A stretch of DNA of 8,333 nucleotides. Origin: Chloroflexota bacterium. GTDB taxonomy: Bacteria > Chloroflexota > Anaerolineae > B4-G1. The notes below the pieces were generated by a model. The model saw nothing but the letters and a program-made list of their open reading frames with translations, was not told where the DNA came from and searched no databases. Positions 1-7,336 of the stretch are shown one piece after another (position 1 is the stretch's first letter; each line of letters opens with the position of its first letter). The stretch covers positions 1-8,333 of the forward strand of contig JAAEPW010000433.1 of the NCBI GenBank assembly GCA_024232355.1. Reading direction: 5' to 3'. The translations under genes were made by a program, and so were the position numbers.

Positions 1-303
1 CCGCAGTGTCATACGGAATCCGTCCACCATCTCCGGTAGCTGGGGCCTGAATGTTGTCTTGCAGGCCCGGCAGGTGTATCGGCGGCGGACCACCCAGAGA
101 GTGACCCGCTTGCCGTGGATGGGCAGATCACGATAGGGAACATCACGCTTGCCGAACCGCACGAACTCACCCTGCACGCCGCATTCCTCGCAGGCAATGG
201 GATCGGGCACGTCCACCTGAAAGTGCATTTCGTCGTCGGTGGATTTGCAGCCCAGCACCTGGTACTTAGGCAGGTGCAGGATGTTGTCGGGCATTTCGGT
301 CAT
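1..303 (-). CDS. tnpA: ISL3-family transposase, N-terminal part (runs off the window)
   Basis: The 101 visible codons start at ATG 303-301 and stay open to the window edge, so the catalytic part is outside. A Shine-Dalgarno sequence AGGAG lies 8 nt upstream of the start. The product begins MTEMPDNILHLPKYQVLGCK and carries two CxxC pairs, C38/C41 and C78/C81, the second in a YTCRACKTTFRP context. This is the zinc-ribbon typical of the N-terminus of ISL3-family DDE transposases, which bind the element's ends and move it by cut and paste. It points the same way as the MFS pseudogene and begins 114 bp beyond that gene's stop codon. Relationship to ISPpu12-like elements, which often travel with heavy-metal genes, is possible but cannot be settled from this fragment. 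Whether the complete gene is intact is unknown. Confidence 0.85.
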   Translation of the reverse strand, partial: MTEMPDNILHLPKYQVLGCKSTDDEMHFQVDVPDPIACEECGVQGEFVRFGKRDVPYRDLPIHGKRVTLWVVRRRYTCRACKTTFRPQLPEMVDGFRMTLR

Positions 304-368
304 GCGGTGTTCTCCTCATGGTGGAAGCTCCATAGCTATTGCGACAGATTCCCATTAATCATCAGTGT

Positions 369-397
369 GGCGCAGTACGGGTTTGGCAGACTGCGCC
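369..397. repeat. Perfect 8-bp inverted repeat beside the transposase gene
   Basis: GGCGCAGT at 369-376 and ACTGCGCC at 390-397 are exact reverse complements around a 13-nt loop. The repeat lies between the MFS pseudogene stop (418) and the transposase start (303). Neither strand has a T-run after the stem, so a normal intrinsic terminator is not supported. It could be part of an insertion-sequence end region or a weak transcript stem. I could not recognise a defined ISL3 terminal repeat here. Confidence 0.45.
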
Positions 398-417
398 GTA
401 AAGGGAAGAAGAACCGG

Positions 418-1511
418 TCAATGCAAGGGACTATCGCCAAGTGTGGAAACCTGTCCTTTCCTGGCGTTGACAAGTACGGCCACGATGATGGCTGCGATGC
501 CAAGAGCAACCCCGCTCGCCGCAAGTCCCAAGCCATAACCCTGAATCAGCGCATCACCGGCTGACTGCACCAGTTCGGCATCGCCGACTTCCCGACCGCG
601 ATACAGAGAAGCAAATGCCTCGGGCATCCGACTGGCCGTGACGGAGACAGAAATGCTCGAAAGGATAGCCAGCCCCAACGCAACACCAATCTGTTGCGAC
701 GCGTTGAACAACGCCGATGCGATGCCGGTCTCCTGTGCTTGCACACCCTTCACGGCCGTCAATGCCAGCGCAATGACCGCTCCCACGAAACCGAAGGCGG
801 TGAGGAAGGCGGCTGGCATGAAGTGCCAGCTATAGTCGAGTTGTTGCCCGATGGTCGAAAGCCAGAACAATGCAGCGCTAGCGACCAGCGCAGCCGGAGC
901 TGAGACCTCGCGCGGCGTAAAGCGCATGACAAGCTTTGAACTGACAACAGCACCAATGATGATACCCACCCCAAAGGGCAGAAACGCCATGGCGGTCAGG
1001 GTCGGGCTATAGCTGAGGATGTGCTGCAAATAGAGCGTCAGCAAATAGATCATGCCCATGGGGCCGAAGCCCAGCAGCAGCATGGCCAGGTACGAACCGG
1101 ATCGGTTGCGATCCTTGAACAAGCGGAGCGGCAAAAGTGGATCACTGCTGCGCGACTGTAAAACCAAGAACAGCGGCAGCAGGATAGCCGTAGTGGCGAA
1201 TGCAATGAGCGTAATGCCATCGGTCCAGCCATGTTCACCACCACGGGTAATTCCATAGACGAGTGCTGCCATGCCGATGATGCTGGAAAGCGCTCCCGTC
1301 AGGTCGGGGCGTCCCTTGTGCAATTCCGCTTCGACAAGTGTTCTCGAACCAGCGAGCACCGCCAAACCGATGGGTACATTGATGAAGAACGCCCAACGCC
1401 AGCCAAGCAGGCCTGTCAGAAATCCTCCAAGAATCAATCCAGCAATAATGCCAAGGCCAGACCGAGTGGGCGCTCTGGTCTGCCTGAGTGAGAAGGGGAT
1501 TCTGTGGACAT
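418..1511 (-). pseudogene. DHA2-type MFS drug/metal exporter, internally deleted and frameshifted
   Basis: Members of this family are 14-span proton-coupled exporters of about 470-500 residues. The C-terminal 346 residues are intact: they begin GLGIIAGLILGG, contain GWRWAFFINVPIG (the conserved segment at spans 5-6) and end at TGA 420-418. The original 5' end is also recognisable. ATG 1511-1509 has AAAGGAG seven bases upstream and reads MSTESPSHSGRPERPLG, but this frame stops at 1436-1434 after 25 codons. The transporter body is in another frame. An open frame from 1569 reads into the body, but its first 37 or so residues match nothing expected. Together this indicates an internal deletion near 1450-1465 that removed roughly spans 1-4 (about 110-130 codons) and left a frame change. 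A CueR-like promoter just upstream is preserved. Its former substrate is unknown; the promoter suggests a role in the copper response. Confidence is high for the family, good for the deletion. Confidence 0.8.
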
Positions 1512-1572
1512 CGATTAACTCCTTTGTGTTTAGTGCGATTACCGAACACCGGTTGCGCTGACTTTTCACAAA

Positions 1573-1603
1573 AGGGTAATCGTTCCAATGGTTGGAAGGT
1601 CAA
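1573..1603 (-). promoter_or_regulatory. MerR/CueR-type promoter-operator for the MFS pseudogene
   Basis: On the minus strand the -35 box TTGACC (1603-1598) and the -10 box TACCCT (1578-1573) are separated by 19 bp, the over-long spacing that MerR-family activators correct by twisting DNA. The spacer holds a perfect dyad TTCCAA-N3-TTGGAA at 1583-1597. The layout matches the copA and copZ promoters base for base in length. It lies 62 bp upstream of the original MFS start at 1511. Confidence 0.8.
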
Positions 1604-1725
1604 GGCTGCGTTTGCATGCCTTGCACAGAGAGACTGTCGGCATCGGCCAGGTCTTATCAATAGCCGTGCATTTGGCAGCCCGTCGGCACAGAGCACTCGA
1701 CAAATCAAAGTCTGAGGCTCCGCAG

Positions 1726-1756
1726 TTGACCTTACCAGCGTTGGAAAGACTAGATT
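1726..1756 (+). promoter_or_regulatory. MerR/CueR-type promoter-operator for copZ
   Basis: The -35 box TTGACC (1726-1731) and -10 box TAGATT (1751-1756) are 19 bp apart. The dyad CTTaCCA (1731-1737), gap GCGT, TGGaAAG (1742-1748) sits in the spacer. It is a weaker match to the CCTTCC/GGAAGG CueR box than the copA site. It lies 54 bp upstream of the copZ start and points away from the MFS promoter. Confidence 0.8.
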
Positions 1757-1810
1757 GGTCGCTGGGACGATCAGGTTCCTCAATTCTCTGATTCTGTGAA
1801 GGAGTTCGAT

Positions 1811-2014
1811 ATGTATCGATTCAACGTTAACGGCATGACCTGTGGCCACTGCACATCCGCCGTCGAAAAAGCCATTAAAAGTATCGACCCACAGGCGGAA
1901 GTATCTACAGATATAGAACACGCCGAGGTCACCGTGCGCAGCCAGGTCAATGAGGCGCGTATCAGTGATGCCATCCGCGAGGCTGGGTACGATAATCAGC
2001 ACCTTGCCGGGTAA
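1811..2014 (+). CDS. copZ: CopZ-like Cu(I) chaperone (HMA domain)
   Basis: This 67-residue protein is a single heavy-metal-associated domain. The motif GMTCGHC places the Cu(I)-binding pair at C11 and C14, and the length is normal for CopZ/Atx1-like chaperones. Such proteins bind Cu(I) in the cytosol and pass it to the metal-binding domains of the CopA ATPase. I chose ATG 1811 because GAAGGAG ends six bases before it; a GTG at 1796 would place that ribosome-binding site inside the gene. It has its own CueR-type promoter, converges on cueR with a 43-bp gap, and is divergent from the MFS pseudogene. No good terminator is visible in the convergent gap. Confidence 0.92.
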   Translation: MYRFNVNGMTCGHCTSAVEKAIKSIDPQAEVSTDIEHAEVTVRSQVNEARISDAIREAGYDNQHLAG

Positions 2015-2057
2015 TCATTCAGGTCAGGGCAAGGACGCCGCTTCTGAAGTAGACGCG

Positions 2058-2561
2058 TCAGCGCTTCTCTTTCCCGCGACGTTGCGTGCAATTGGGTTCA
2101 ATCCCGATAGCCCCGAAGCGCGTGGAATTAAGTTCTCGCTCACCCTTAGGCGTTCCTTTCACTACGCCATCCCCGGCCAGACCGCTGATAATCGGGCAGT
2201 CCGGCCGAGCGTCGCCCTGGCAGTTTTCCGCCAGGTGCTTGAGTGCACGGCTCATTTCCTGGAGTTCGCGCGCCTTGAGCTCAAGCTCCGCGACATGCTC
2301 AAGCGCAAGACGTTTGACGTCGGCGCTCGCACGACCCCGGTCGCGCCAGAGCGCAACCAGTTCATTCATCTGCGCCACCGAAAACCCGAGATCCCGTGCG
2401 CGCCGGATGAAGCGCAGGGTTTGCACATCCTTGTCCGAGTAATCCCTGTATCCAGCTTCGGTTCGCAACGCTTCCGGAATCAAGCCGATCGATTCGTAGT
2501 AGCGGATCATCTTCGCCGATACACCCGATGCCTCCGCTGCCTTTCCAATATTCATAGCCAT
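2058..2561 (-). CDS. cueR: CueR-type Cu(I)-responsive MerR-family activator with extended C-terminus
   Basis: The 167-residue product starts MAMNIGKAAEASGVSAKMIR, the N-terminal winged helix-turn-helix of the MerR family, followed by a long dimerisation helix. The metal loop has C114-x7-C122 (CQGDARPDCPII), and S79 in RASADVK occupies the position that is Ser in Cu/Ag sensors and Cys in Hg/Zn sensors. CueR turns on copper-export promoters when it binds Cu(I). It follows copA on the same strand after 48 bp with no CueR box of its own, so it is probably co-transcribed and autoregulated. The oddity is about 45 residues after C122, where E. coli CueR has about 15. The tail holds an extra Cys (C158) and ends in a basic RRGKEKR. 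ATG 2561 has GGAGAGG just upstream; ATG 2555 is an alternative start. Confidence 0.93.
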   Translation of the reverse strand: MAMNIGKAAEASGVSAKMIRYYESIGLIPEALRTEAGYRDYSDKDVQTLRFIRRARDLGFSVAQMNELVALWRDRGRASADVKRLALEHVAELELKARELQEMSRALKHLAENCQGDARPDCPIISGLAGDGVVKGTPKGERELNSTRFGAIGIEPNCTQRRGKEKR

Positions 2562-2580
2562 GCCTCTCCAGATAACATCA

Positions 2581-2600
2581 AGCCTGCACTGTGGCAGGCT
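2581..2600 (-). repeat. Perfect hairpin between copA and cueR
   Basis: AGCCTGC (2581-2587) and GCAGGCT (2594-2600) form a 7-bp GC-rich stem with a 6-nt loop, 10 bases after the copA stop. On the minus strand it is followed by TTGATGTT rather than a run of T. A complete terminator is therefore unlikely. A partial attenuator or a transcript-end stabiliser that lowers cueR relative to copA is possible. Confidence 0.5.
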
Positions 2601-2609
2601 CGGTTGTCC

Positions 2610-5153
2610 TTATTTCGCTTGTGCAAATTCCACCTGTCTCTGCGACACGTCGTTGTCGTCCGTCCCCATGGGTGAGCGGAAATGACGCAACCTCAGTGCA
2701 TTGCCGAGTACAAACACCGACGACAGTGCCATGGCGCCGGCAGCGAAGACGGGCGAAAGCAGGATGTCGTAGGCCGGATAGAGCACACCTGCCGCGACCG
2801 GAATCAAAGCCGTGTTGTAGGCAAACGCCCAGAACAGATTTTGTCGGATGTTGTCGATGGTTGCCTTCGACAAGGCGATCGCCTTTGGCACACCTTGCAG
2901 GTTACCCGACATCAGCACCACATCAGCCGCTTCAATGGCAATGTCCGTACCTGTGCCAATGGCAAGACCTACATCCGCTTCGGCCAGAGCGGGAGCGTCG
3001 TTGATGCCATCACCGACGAACGCCACCTTGCCGTGCTCTCCCTTAAGGCGGCGCACCGCGTCGACCTTGCCGTCCGGTAGCACTTCCGCCACCACCTCGT
3101 CGATCCCGAGTCGCGCCGCGATGGCCTTGGCCGTGTGGACGTTGTCGCCGGTGATCATCGCGACCTTGAGCCCGAGATCGTGCAGGGCCTTGATGGCAGC
3201 AGGCGTCGTTTCCTTGATCGGGTCGGCAACGGCGATAATCGCCGCAAGCTTGCCCTCTATCGCAGCATAGAGCGGAGACTTACCCTCGTCGCCGAGGCGT
3301 TTGGCGACCTTGGAGAACGCCGCCACGTCGTGACCGAGTTCGCTCATGTAGCGGTCAGCACCTATCTCGACCCGCTTGCCACCGGCCTCAGCCTTCACGC
3401 CAAAACCCGTCACCGATTCGAAGTTCGACACGTCCGGCAGTGAGATGTTCTCCGCGGCGGCGGCGTTCACGATCGCACGGGCGATCGGGTGTTCGGATTT
3501 GGCCTCGATGGCCGCGACCAGAGCCAACACGTCTACGTGCTCGAATCCGGTGGCCAATTCCAGATCGGTGAGAGCCGGTTTGCCTTCCGTCAACGTGCCC
3601 GTCTTGTCAACGGCAACGACCTTGGCATCTTTCAACAACTGGAGTGCTTCACCCTTGCGGAAGAGCACGCCCAGCTCGGCACCGCGGCCAGTGCCGACCA
3701 TGATCGAGGTCGGTGTGGCCAGCCCCATGGCGCAAGGGCAGGCGATGATCAGCACCGCGACGGCGTTGACCAGCGCGAAAGTGAGCGCGGGCGACGGGCC
3801 GAACCACATCCATGTCCCGAAGGTGAGAATCGCTGCCACAAACACCGCAGGCACGAAATACATCGTCACCTTGTCGACCAGCGCCTGGATTGGCAGCTTC
3901 GACCCCTGCGCTTCTTCCACCATGCGGATGATCTGCGACAGAACGGTGTTGCCGCCGACAGCCGTCGCACGGATGGCGAACGCGCCTTTCTGGTTCACCG
4001 TTCCGGCCACGACCTCGCTGCCGTGCTTCTTGGAGACGGGGATCGGTTCTCCCGTGATCATCGATTCATCGACATAGCTTTCGCCTTCGATGAGTTCGCC
4101 ATCCACCGGAATGCGATCGCCGGGACGAACCTCGACGATATCTCCCGACAAGACGGAGTCGATCGGCAGTTCGATCGACTTATCGTCCCGACGCACCCGT
4201 GCCATTTTGGCCTGAAGCCCGACAAGACGCTTGATCGCCTCGGAGGTGCGTCCCTTGGCGCGAGCCTCCAGCAACCGGCCGAGCAGGATGAGAGTGACGA
4301 TAACAGCGGCGGCCTCAAAGTAGACGTTGACGGCTCCGTCGGGCAGGAGCCCCGGCGCGAAGGTCGCCACGAGCGAATAGCCATAGGCTGCCATGGTGCC
4401 GACCGCGACCAGGGAGTTCATGTCGGGGGCAAGCCGCCCGAGGGCCGGAAACCCCTTGTGGTAAAAGCGGATGCCCGGCACGAACAGAACGATGGTTGTC
4501 AACACGAACTGGAGATACCAATTCGTCTCCATGCCGATCGTTGAGGCAATCAGGTCGTGCATGCCAGGAATGAGGTGTGAGCCCATCTCCAGAATGAAGA
4601 CAGGCACGGTCAACACCGCTGCAATCGTGAAATCACGTGTCAGTCCACGGCGTTCCGCGTCCTTCTTCTCGGTGCGCTCATCGGTCTCGCCCCGACGGCT
4701 ACCCGTAGCAGCCGCGATTACCCTGGCATCATATCCCGCGTTCTCGATAGCCGTCACCAAGGCGGTCGCATCGGCGCTGCCCTGGATCGTGGCTCTTTCA
4801 GTCGCAAGGTTGACAACGGCACTGGTGACGCCGGGCACAGCCTTGAGCGCCTTTTCGACGCGACCGACACAGGACGCGCAGGTCATACCTTCGATGGAAA
4901 GCTCTGTGGTCTCAGCAGGCACCGAATAGCCAGCTTTCTCGATAGCGTTGATGAGTGATCCGCGGTCGAGTGGCGAAGCGGACTGGATATCGGCACGTTC
5001 GGTCACCAGGTTCACCGTAACAGTGTCAACGCCCTCGACCTTCTTGAGTTCAGCCTCCACGCGCCCGACGCAGGAAGCGCAACTCATACCTTCGATGGGA
5101 AAGCTTGTCACCGTCACAGCCGACGGATTCAATTTGTCTTGAGTATGCATCAT
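2610..5153 (-). CDS. copA: P1B-type Cu(I)-exporting ATPase CopA
   Basis: The 847-residue inner-membrane pump moves Cu(I) from cytosol to periplasm using ATP. Two N-terminal HMA domains carry GMSCASC (C25/C28) and GMTCASC (C92/C95). These are followed by the actuator TGE loop (367-369), the membrane CPC copper site (472-474), the phosphorylated D516 in DKTGT, the P1B HP pair (555-556), GDGIND (714-719), and the YN (779-780) and MxxSS (M808, S811, S812) motifs of the last two spans. These are the residues that define Cu(I)/Ag(I) specificity, and all are present. The length is close to E. coli CopA (834). I chose ATG 5153 because GGAG lies seven bases upstream; ATG 5150 is equally possible, and a TTG at 5168 would put that site inside the gene. 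It is first in the copA-cueR unit behind the strongest CueR box in the window. The gene looks fully functional. Confidence 0.96.
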   Translation of the reverse strand: MMHTQDKLNPSAVTVTSFPIEGMSCASCVGRVEAELKKVEGVDTVTVNLVTERADIQSASPLDRGSLINAIEKAGYSVPAETTELSIEGMTCASCVGRVEKALKAVPGVTSAVVNLATERATIQGSADATALVTAIENAGYDARVIAAATGSRRGETDERTEKKDAERRGLTRDFTIAAVLTVPVFILEMGSHLIPGMHDLIASTIGMETNWYLQFVLTTIVLFVPGIRFYHKGFPALGRLAPDMNSLVAVGTMAAYGYSLVATFAPGLLPDGAVNVYFEAAAVIVTLILLGRLLEARAKGRTSEAIKRLVGLQAKMARVRRDDKSIELPIDSVLSGDIVEVRPGDRIPVDGELIEGESYVDESMITGEPIPVSKKHGSEVVAGTVNQKGAFAIRATAVGGNTVLSQIIRMVEEAQGSKLPIQALVDKVTMYFVPAVFVAAILTFGTWMWFGPSPALTFALVNAVAVLIIACPCAMGLATPTSIMVGTGRGAELGVLFRKGEALQLLKDAKVVAVDKTGTLTEGKPALTDLELATGFEHVDVLALVAAIEAKSEHPIARAIVNAAAAENISLPDVSNFESVTGFGVKAEAGGKRVEIGADRYMSELGHDVAAFSKVAKRLGDEGKSPLYAAIEGKLAAIIAVADPIKETTPAAIKALHDLGLKVAMITGDNVHTAKAIAARLGIDEVVAEVLPDGKVDAVRRLKGEHGKVAFVGDGINDAPALAEADVGLAIGTGTDIAIEAADVVLMSGNLQGVPKAIALSKATIDNIRQNLFWAFAYNTALIPVAAGVLYPAYDILLSPVFAAGAMALSSVFVLGNALRLRHFRSPMGTDDNDVSQRQVEFAQAK

Positions 5154-5191
5154 TCGTCTTCTCCACAAGCATCTCCTGATGATATTCCAGA

Positions 5192-5222
5192 AAGATAAAC
5201 CTTCCTATTGTGGGAAGGTCAA
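5192..5222 (-). promoter_or_regulatory. CueR-type promoter-operator for copA-cueR
   Basis: On the minus strand -35 TTGACC (5222-5217) and -10 TATCTT (5197-5192) are 19 bp apart. A perfect dyad ACCTTCC-N7-GGAAGGT covers 5199-5219. This matches the established CueR operator and the MerR-type spacer. The -10 box ends 38 bp before the copA start. Confidence 0.9.
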
Positions 5223-5484
5223 GCGCTAAATTTCCTGATGCATAGTTACCACACCCAGTACTTACGGGAACATCGAATCCGGGTTTAGGTTGAAAACTCC
5301 ATACGAGTGTTGTCAGCAGTCAGTGGCACATCGGACAAATTCGCGCTAAGGGAGCGTTCGAGGTAGACAGAAGGATGCGCGATGAATTCTCTAGTACCAC
5401 AATCCTTACGCATTTGTTCCAGGCCTCGCCAACCAGTTTTTCCGTTGGGAAAGTGTAATCTGTGATTGCACGCCAAAGAGAAAA
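5223..5484. other. Unassigned stretch at the right edge of the copper module
   Basis: These 262 bases lie between the copA promoter and the 77-residue membrane ORF. A minus-strand frame of 67 codons starts at TTG 5488 inside the previous ORF's stop and ends at 5285. It has no ribosome-binding site I can identify and no recognisable motif, so I do not call it a gene. No transposon end, tRNA or attachment site was recognised. Composition moves from GC-rich on the left to AT-rich on the right, which makes this the likely module boundary. Confidence 0.4.
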
Positions 5485-5718
5485 TCAACCAGCTAATCCG
5501 AATACCCCGATTTTCTTAGCCCCCAACGAGAAGAAGTTACCCATAGAGACAAAGTACAACTGATTTTCTTTCGTATAGTACTGATCACTTACCGCCTTAT
5601 TGACTGCGGTGTAGCCATCACCATTCCATGCTTTGAAAAATTTAAAAGCAAACCAAGCAAAGACTGTAAGACCAACGGCAAGAAAAAGAGAAGATAGAAT
5701 TAACAATGATTTCAGCAC
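5485..5718 (-). CDS. Possible small single-span membrane protein, unknown function
   Basis: The 77-residue ORF has a hydrophobic segment at about residues 3-27 (LILSSLFLAVGLTVFAWFAF), then a positively charged FKFFKAW stretch and a polar remainder ending IGVFGLAG. This fits an N-terminal signal anchor with the rest outside or a non-cleaved leader. The start is GTG with AGGGA nine bases upstream, which is only fair, and no ATG start is available. The DNA is AT-rich compared with copA. It is divergent from the yegD-like gene with 148 bp between them. I do not recognise a family. It may be a complete small protein or a remnant. Confidence 0.45.
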   Translation of the reverse strand: MLKSLLILSSLFLAVGLTVFAWFAFKFFKAWNGDGYTAVNKAVSDQYYTKENQLYFVSMGNFFSLGAKKIGVFGLAG

Positions 5719-5866
5719 GACAATATGTCCCTATATTACTCACACAATCGGTTTACATCATACCCTCATGCTCGTCTTTTATCGTTAACATCATGACCAA
5801 TCTGACAGCCAGCTGAAAACAATAGCCAATCTATGGTACCTTCCCGCTTTTGAAGAGAGTTGCTCC

Positions 5867-7225
5867 ATGATCTGCGGTTTCGACTACGGCACTTCCAACT
5901 GCGCTATTGGCGTGCAACAGGATGGCGAGATACGTTTATTGCCGGTCGATGGCGAGCGTACTTTTATGCCCTCAGCCCTATATGCGATGGCCCGTGAGCT
6001 TATAACTGAGCAGGTAAGTCATGGACTGACGTCTGATCGTGAAGCTTTTATTGCATCACGCAAACCCCAGTTGCAGATGGCCCTCAGAGCTCGTAATGAA
6101 CTCGACCTTCACGCGGATGATGATGTGATGTTCGTCGGTCATGCGGCTTTCAAAGAGTATTTCGCCGATCCGGAAGAAGGCTACTTCGTTAAATCCCCAA
6201 AATCCTTTCTTGGTGCCAGCGGGCTTCGCCCTGAGTTTGTAGGCTTCTTCGAAGATATCGTCACGGCCATGATGCAGACGATCAAACACCGCGCAGAAGT
6301 CTCTGCTGGCGACACTCTGACTCAAACCGTTATTGGACGCCCGGTGAATTTTCAGGGCCTGAATTCAGAGCAAAGTAACCGACAAGCATTATCTATTCTC
6401 GAAACTGCAGCACGACGTAGCGGCTTTAAAGATATCGAATTTCAGTATGAGCCGATTGCGGCTGGCTTAAGCTTTGAACGCCAGCTCAGTGAGAATAGAA
6501 CCGTTCTGGTTGTTGATATTGGCGGTGGTACCAGTGACTGTGCAATGGTGCGAATGGGACCGGATCATATTCAGAAAGCAGATCGTGCTGCGGATTTTCT
6601 TGGACATACGGGCGAGCGGGTCGGCGGAAACGACCTCGATATCCGCCTGGCAACGGAGTCTCTGATGCCACTATTTGGCATGAATGCCGCGCTCAAAAGT
6701 GGCAAGCCAATGCCGACAAAAACCTTTATTGATGCGGTGTCGACTAACGATGTTTCAGCTCTGACTCGCTTCAGTAGCCTGGAAACCGGGCTATATCTCG
6801 AGCAACTTCAGCACGATTGTGCCGAACCCGAGCTGATCGGTCGCTTACTGCGACTGCGTAAAAACAAGCAGAATCAGCAATTGGTTCGCCATGCGGAAGA
6901 GGCAAAGATTTCCTTGTCCGATGCTGAAATGACATCAGTGAATCTCGAGTTCGTCGAAAAATCGCTCAGCACGGATATCAACCGAACCGAACTTGCCGAG
7001 GCAATCGAGCGTCCACTTGAAAAAATTATTGCGCTAATGAAAGAGGCTAAAGACCAGGCTGGAGTCTCACCTGATCTTATTTTCGTCACCGGCGGAAGTG
7101 CAAAGTCTCCCGTGATCACAAATGCGGTCAAAAACGTCTTTGGTGAAGTACCACTATTGGATGGTGATCACTTTGGCAGTGTAGTGTCGGGGCTGACTGA
7201 GTGGGCTCAGCGGATTTACCGCTAA
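5867..7225 (+). CDS. yegD: YegD-like Hsp70/actin-fold ATPase
   Basis: This 452-residue protein matches the length and layout of E. coli YegD (about 450), an Hsp70-related protein with the nucleotide-binding fold but without the classical substrate-binding domain. It shows the phosphate-1 loop GFDYGTSN (4-11), the connect region YEPIAAG (194-200), the phosphate-2 loop DIGGGTSD (217-224) and the adenosine motif VTGGSAKSP (407-415). The protein is therefore expected to bind and hydrolyse ATP in the cytosol. Its clients are unknown; the family is usually described as a putative chaperone. ATG 5867 follows GAAGAGAG at a spacing of about eight bases. The GC content is lower than in the copper module, and the gene reads as resident chromosome. 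No convincing promoter was found in the 148-bp upstream gap. Confidence 0.9.
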   Translation: MICGFDYGTSNCAIGVQQDGEIRLLPVDGERTFMPSALYAMARELITEQVSHGLTSDREAFIASRKPQLQMALRARNELDLHADDDVMFVGHAAFKEYFADPEEGYFVKSPKSFLGASGLRPEFVGFFEDIVTAMMQTIKHRAEVSAGDTLTQTVIGRPVNFQGLNSEQSNRQALSILETAARRSGFKDIEFQYEPIAAGLSFERQLSENRTVLVVDIGGGTSDCAMVRMGPDHIQKADRAADFLGHTGERVGGNDLDIRLATESLMPLFGMNAALKSGKPMPTKTFIDAVSTNDVSALTRFSSLETGLYLEQLQHDCAEPELIGRLLRLRKNKQNQQLVRHAEEAKISLSDAEMTSVNLEFVEKSLSTDINRTELAEAIERPLEKIIALMKEAKDQAGVSPDLIFVTGGSAKSPVITNAVKNVFGEVPLLDGDHFGSVVSGLTEWAQRIYR

Positions 7226-7281
7226 CTCGCGAGAGCAGTCACCGATAACGGCATCCATTTTATGGCTTTGCTAATCACCAA

Positions 7282-7300
7282 CCTTATATGCAGAATAAGG
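7282..7300. repeat. Short inverted repeat between the yegD-like gene and the 82-residue ORF
   Basis: CCTTAT (7282-7287) and ATAAGG (7295-7300) flank a 7-nt loop, 57 bases after the yegD-like stop. The stem is AT-rich and there is no T-run on the plus strand after it. A terminator is not supported; an operator half-site pair near the next gene's start is conceivable. Confidence 0.25.
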
Positions 7301-7336
7301 ATTACCCTGAACCCCAACTCCCGTTAAGGAAGAAGC

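Noticed and set aside
1512..1569. Upstream 5' extension of the MFS frame to a start at 1569
   Set aside because: It lies between the promoter and the true RBS/start at 1511, in a different frame from the original N-terminus, and has no family similarity. It is a leader sequence joined to the body only through the frame change.
1571..1820. Minus-strand cysteine-containing open frame across the copZ-MFS spacer (contains LCKACKRSLDL)
   Set aside because: It has no ATG start, and it spans both promoter regions and part of copZ in antisense. The CxxC is likely to be chance.
1235..2002. 255-codon open frame on the minus strand
   Set aside because: It runs antisense to copZ, through both CueR promoters and out of frame through the MFS gene. 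It has no motif and no ribosome-binding site context. It is an artefact of GC-rich coding DNA.
2015..2057. Possible bidirectional terminator between copZ and cueR
   Set aside because: There are only short imperfect complementary pieces (GACGC/GCGTC, CTTC/GAAG) and no T-run on either strand.
1950..2675. 241-codon plus-strand open frame
   Set aside because: It is antisense to cueR and overlaps the end of copZ; the opposite frames have clear CueR and CopZ motifs.
3489..4544. 351-codon plus-strand open frame
   Set aside because: It lies wholly antisense to copA, whose catalytic motifs are intact in order, and its composition is that of a shadow frame.
5285..5488. 67-codon minus-strand frame after the small membrane ORF
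   Set aside because: It has a TTG start overlapping the preceding stop, no ribosome-binding site, no motif and an uncertain boundary position. It is not strong enough to call a gene or a transposase remnant.
5802..5837. Candidate sigma-70 promoter for the yegD-like gene (CTGACA and TATGGT)
   Set aside because: The two boxes are 24 bp apart, too far for a normal promoter, and the better-spaced -10 alternatives match poorly.
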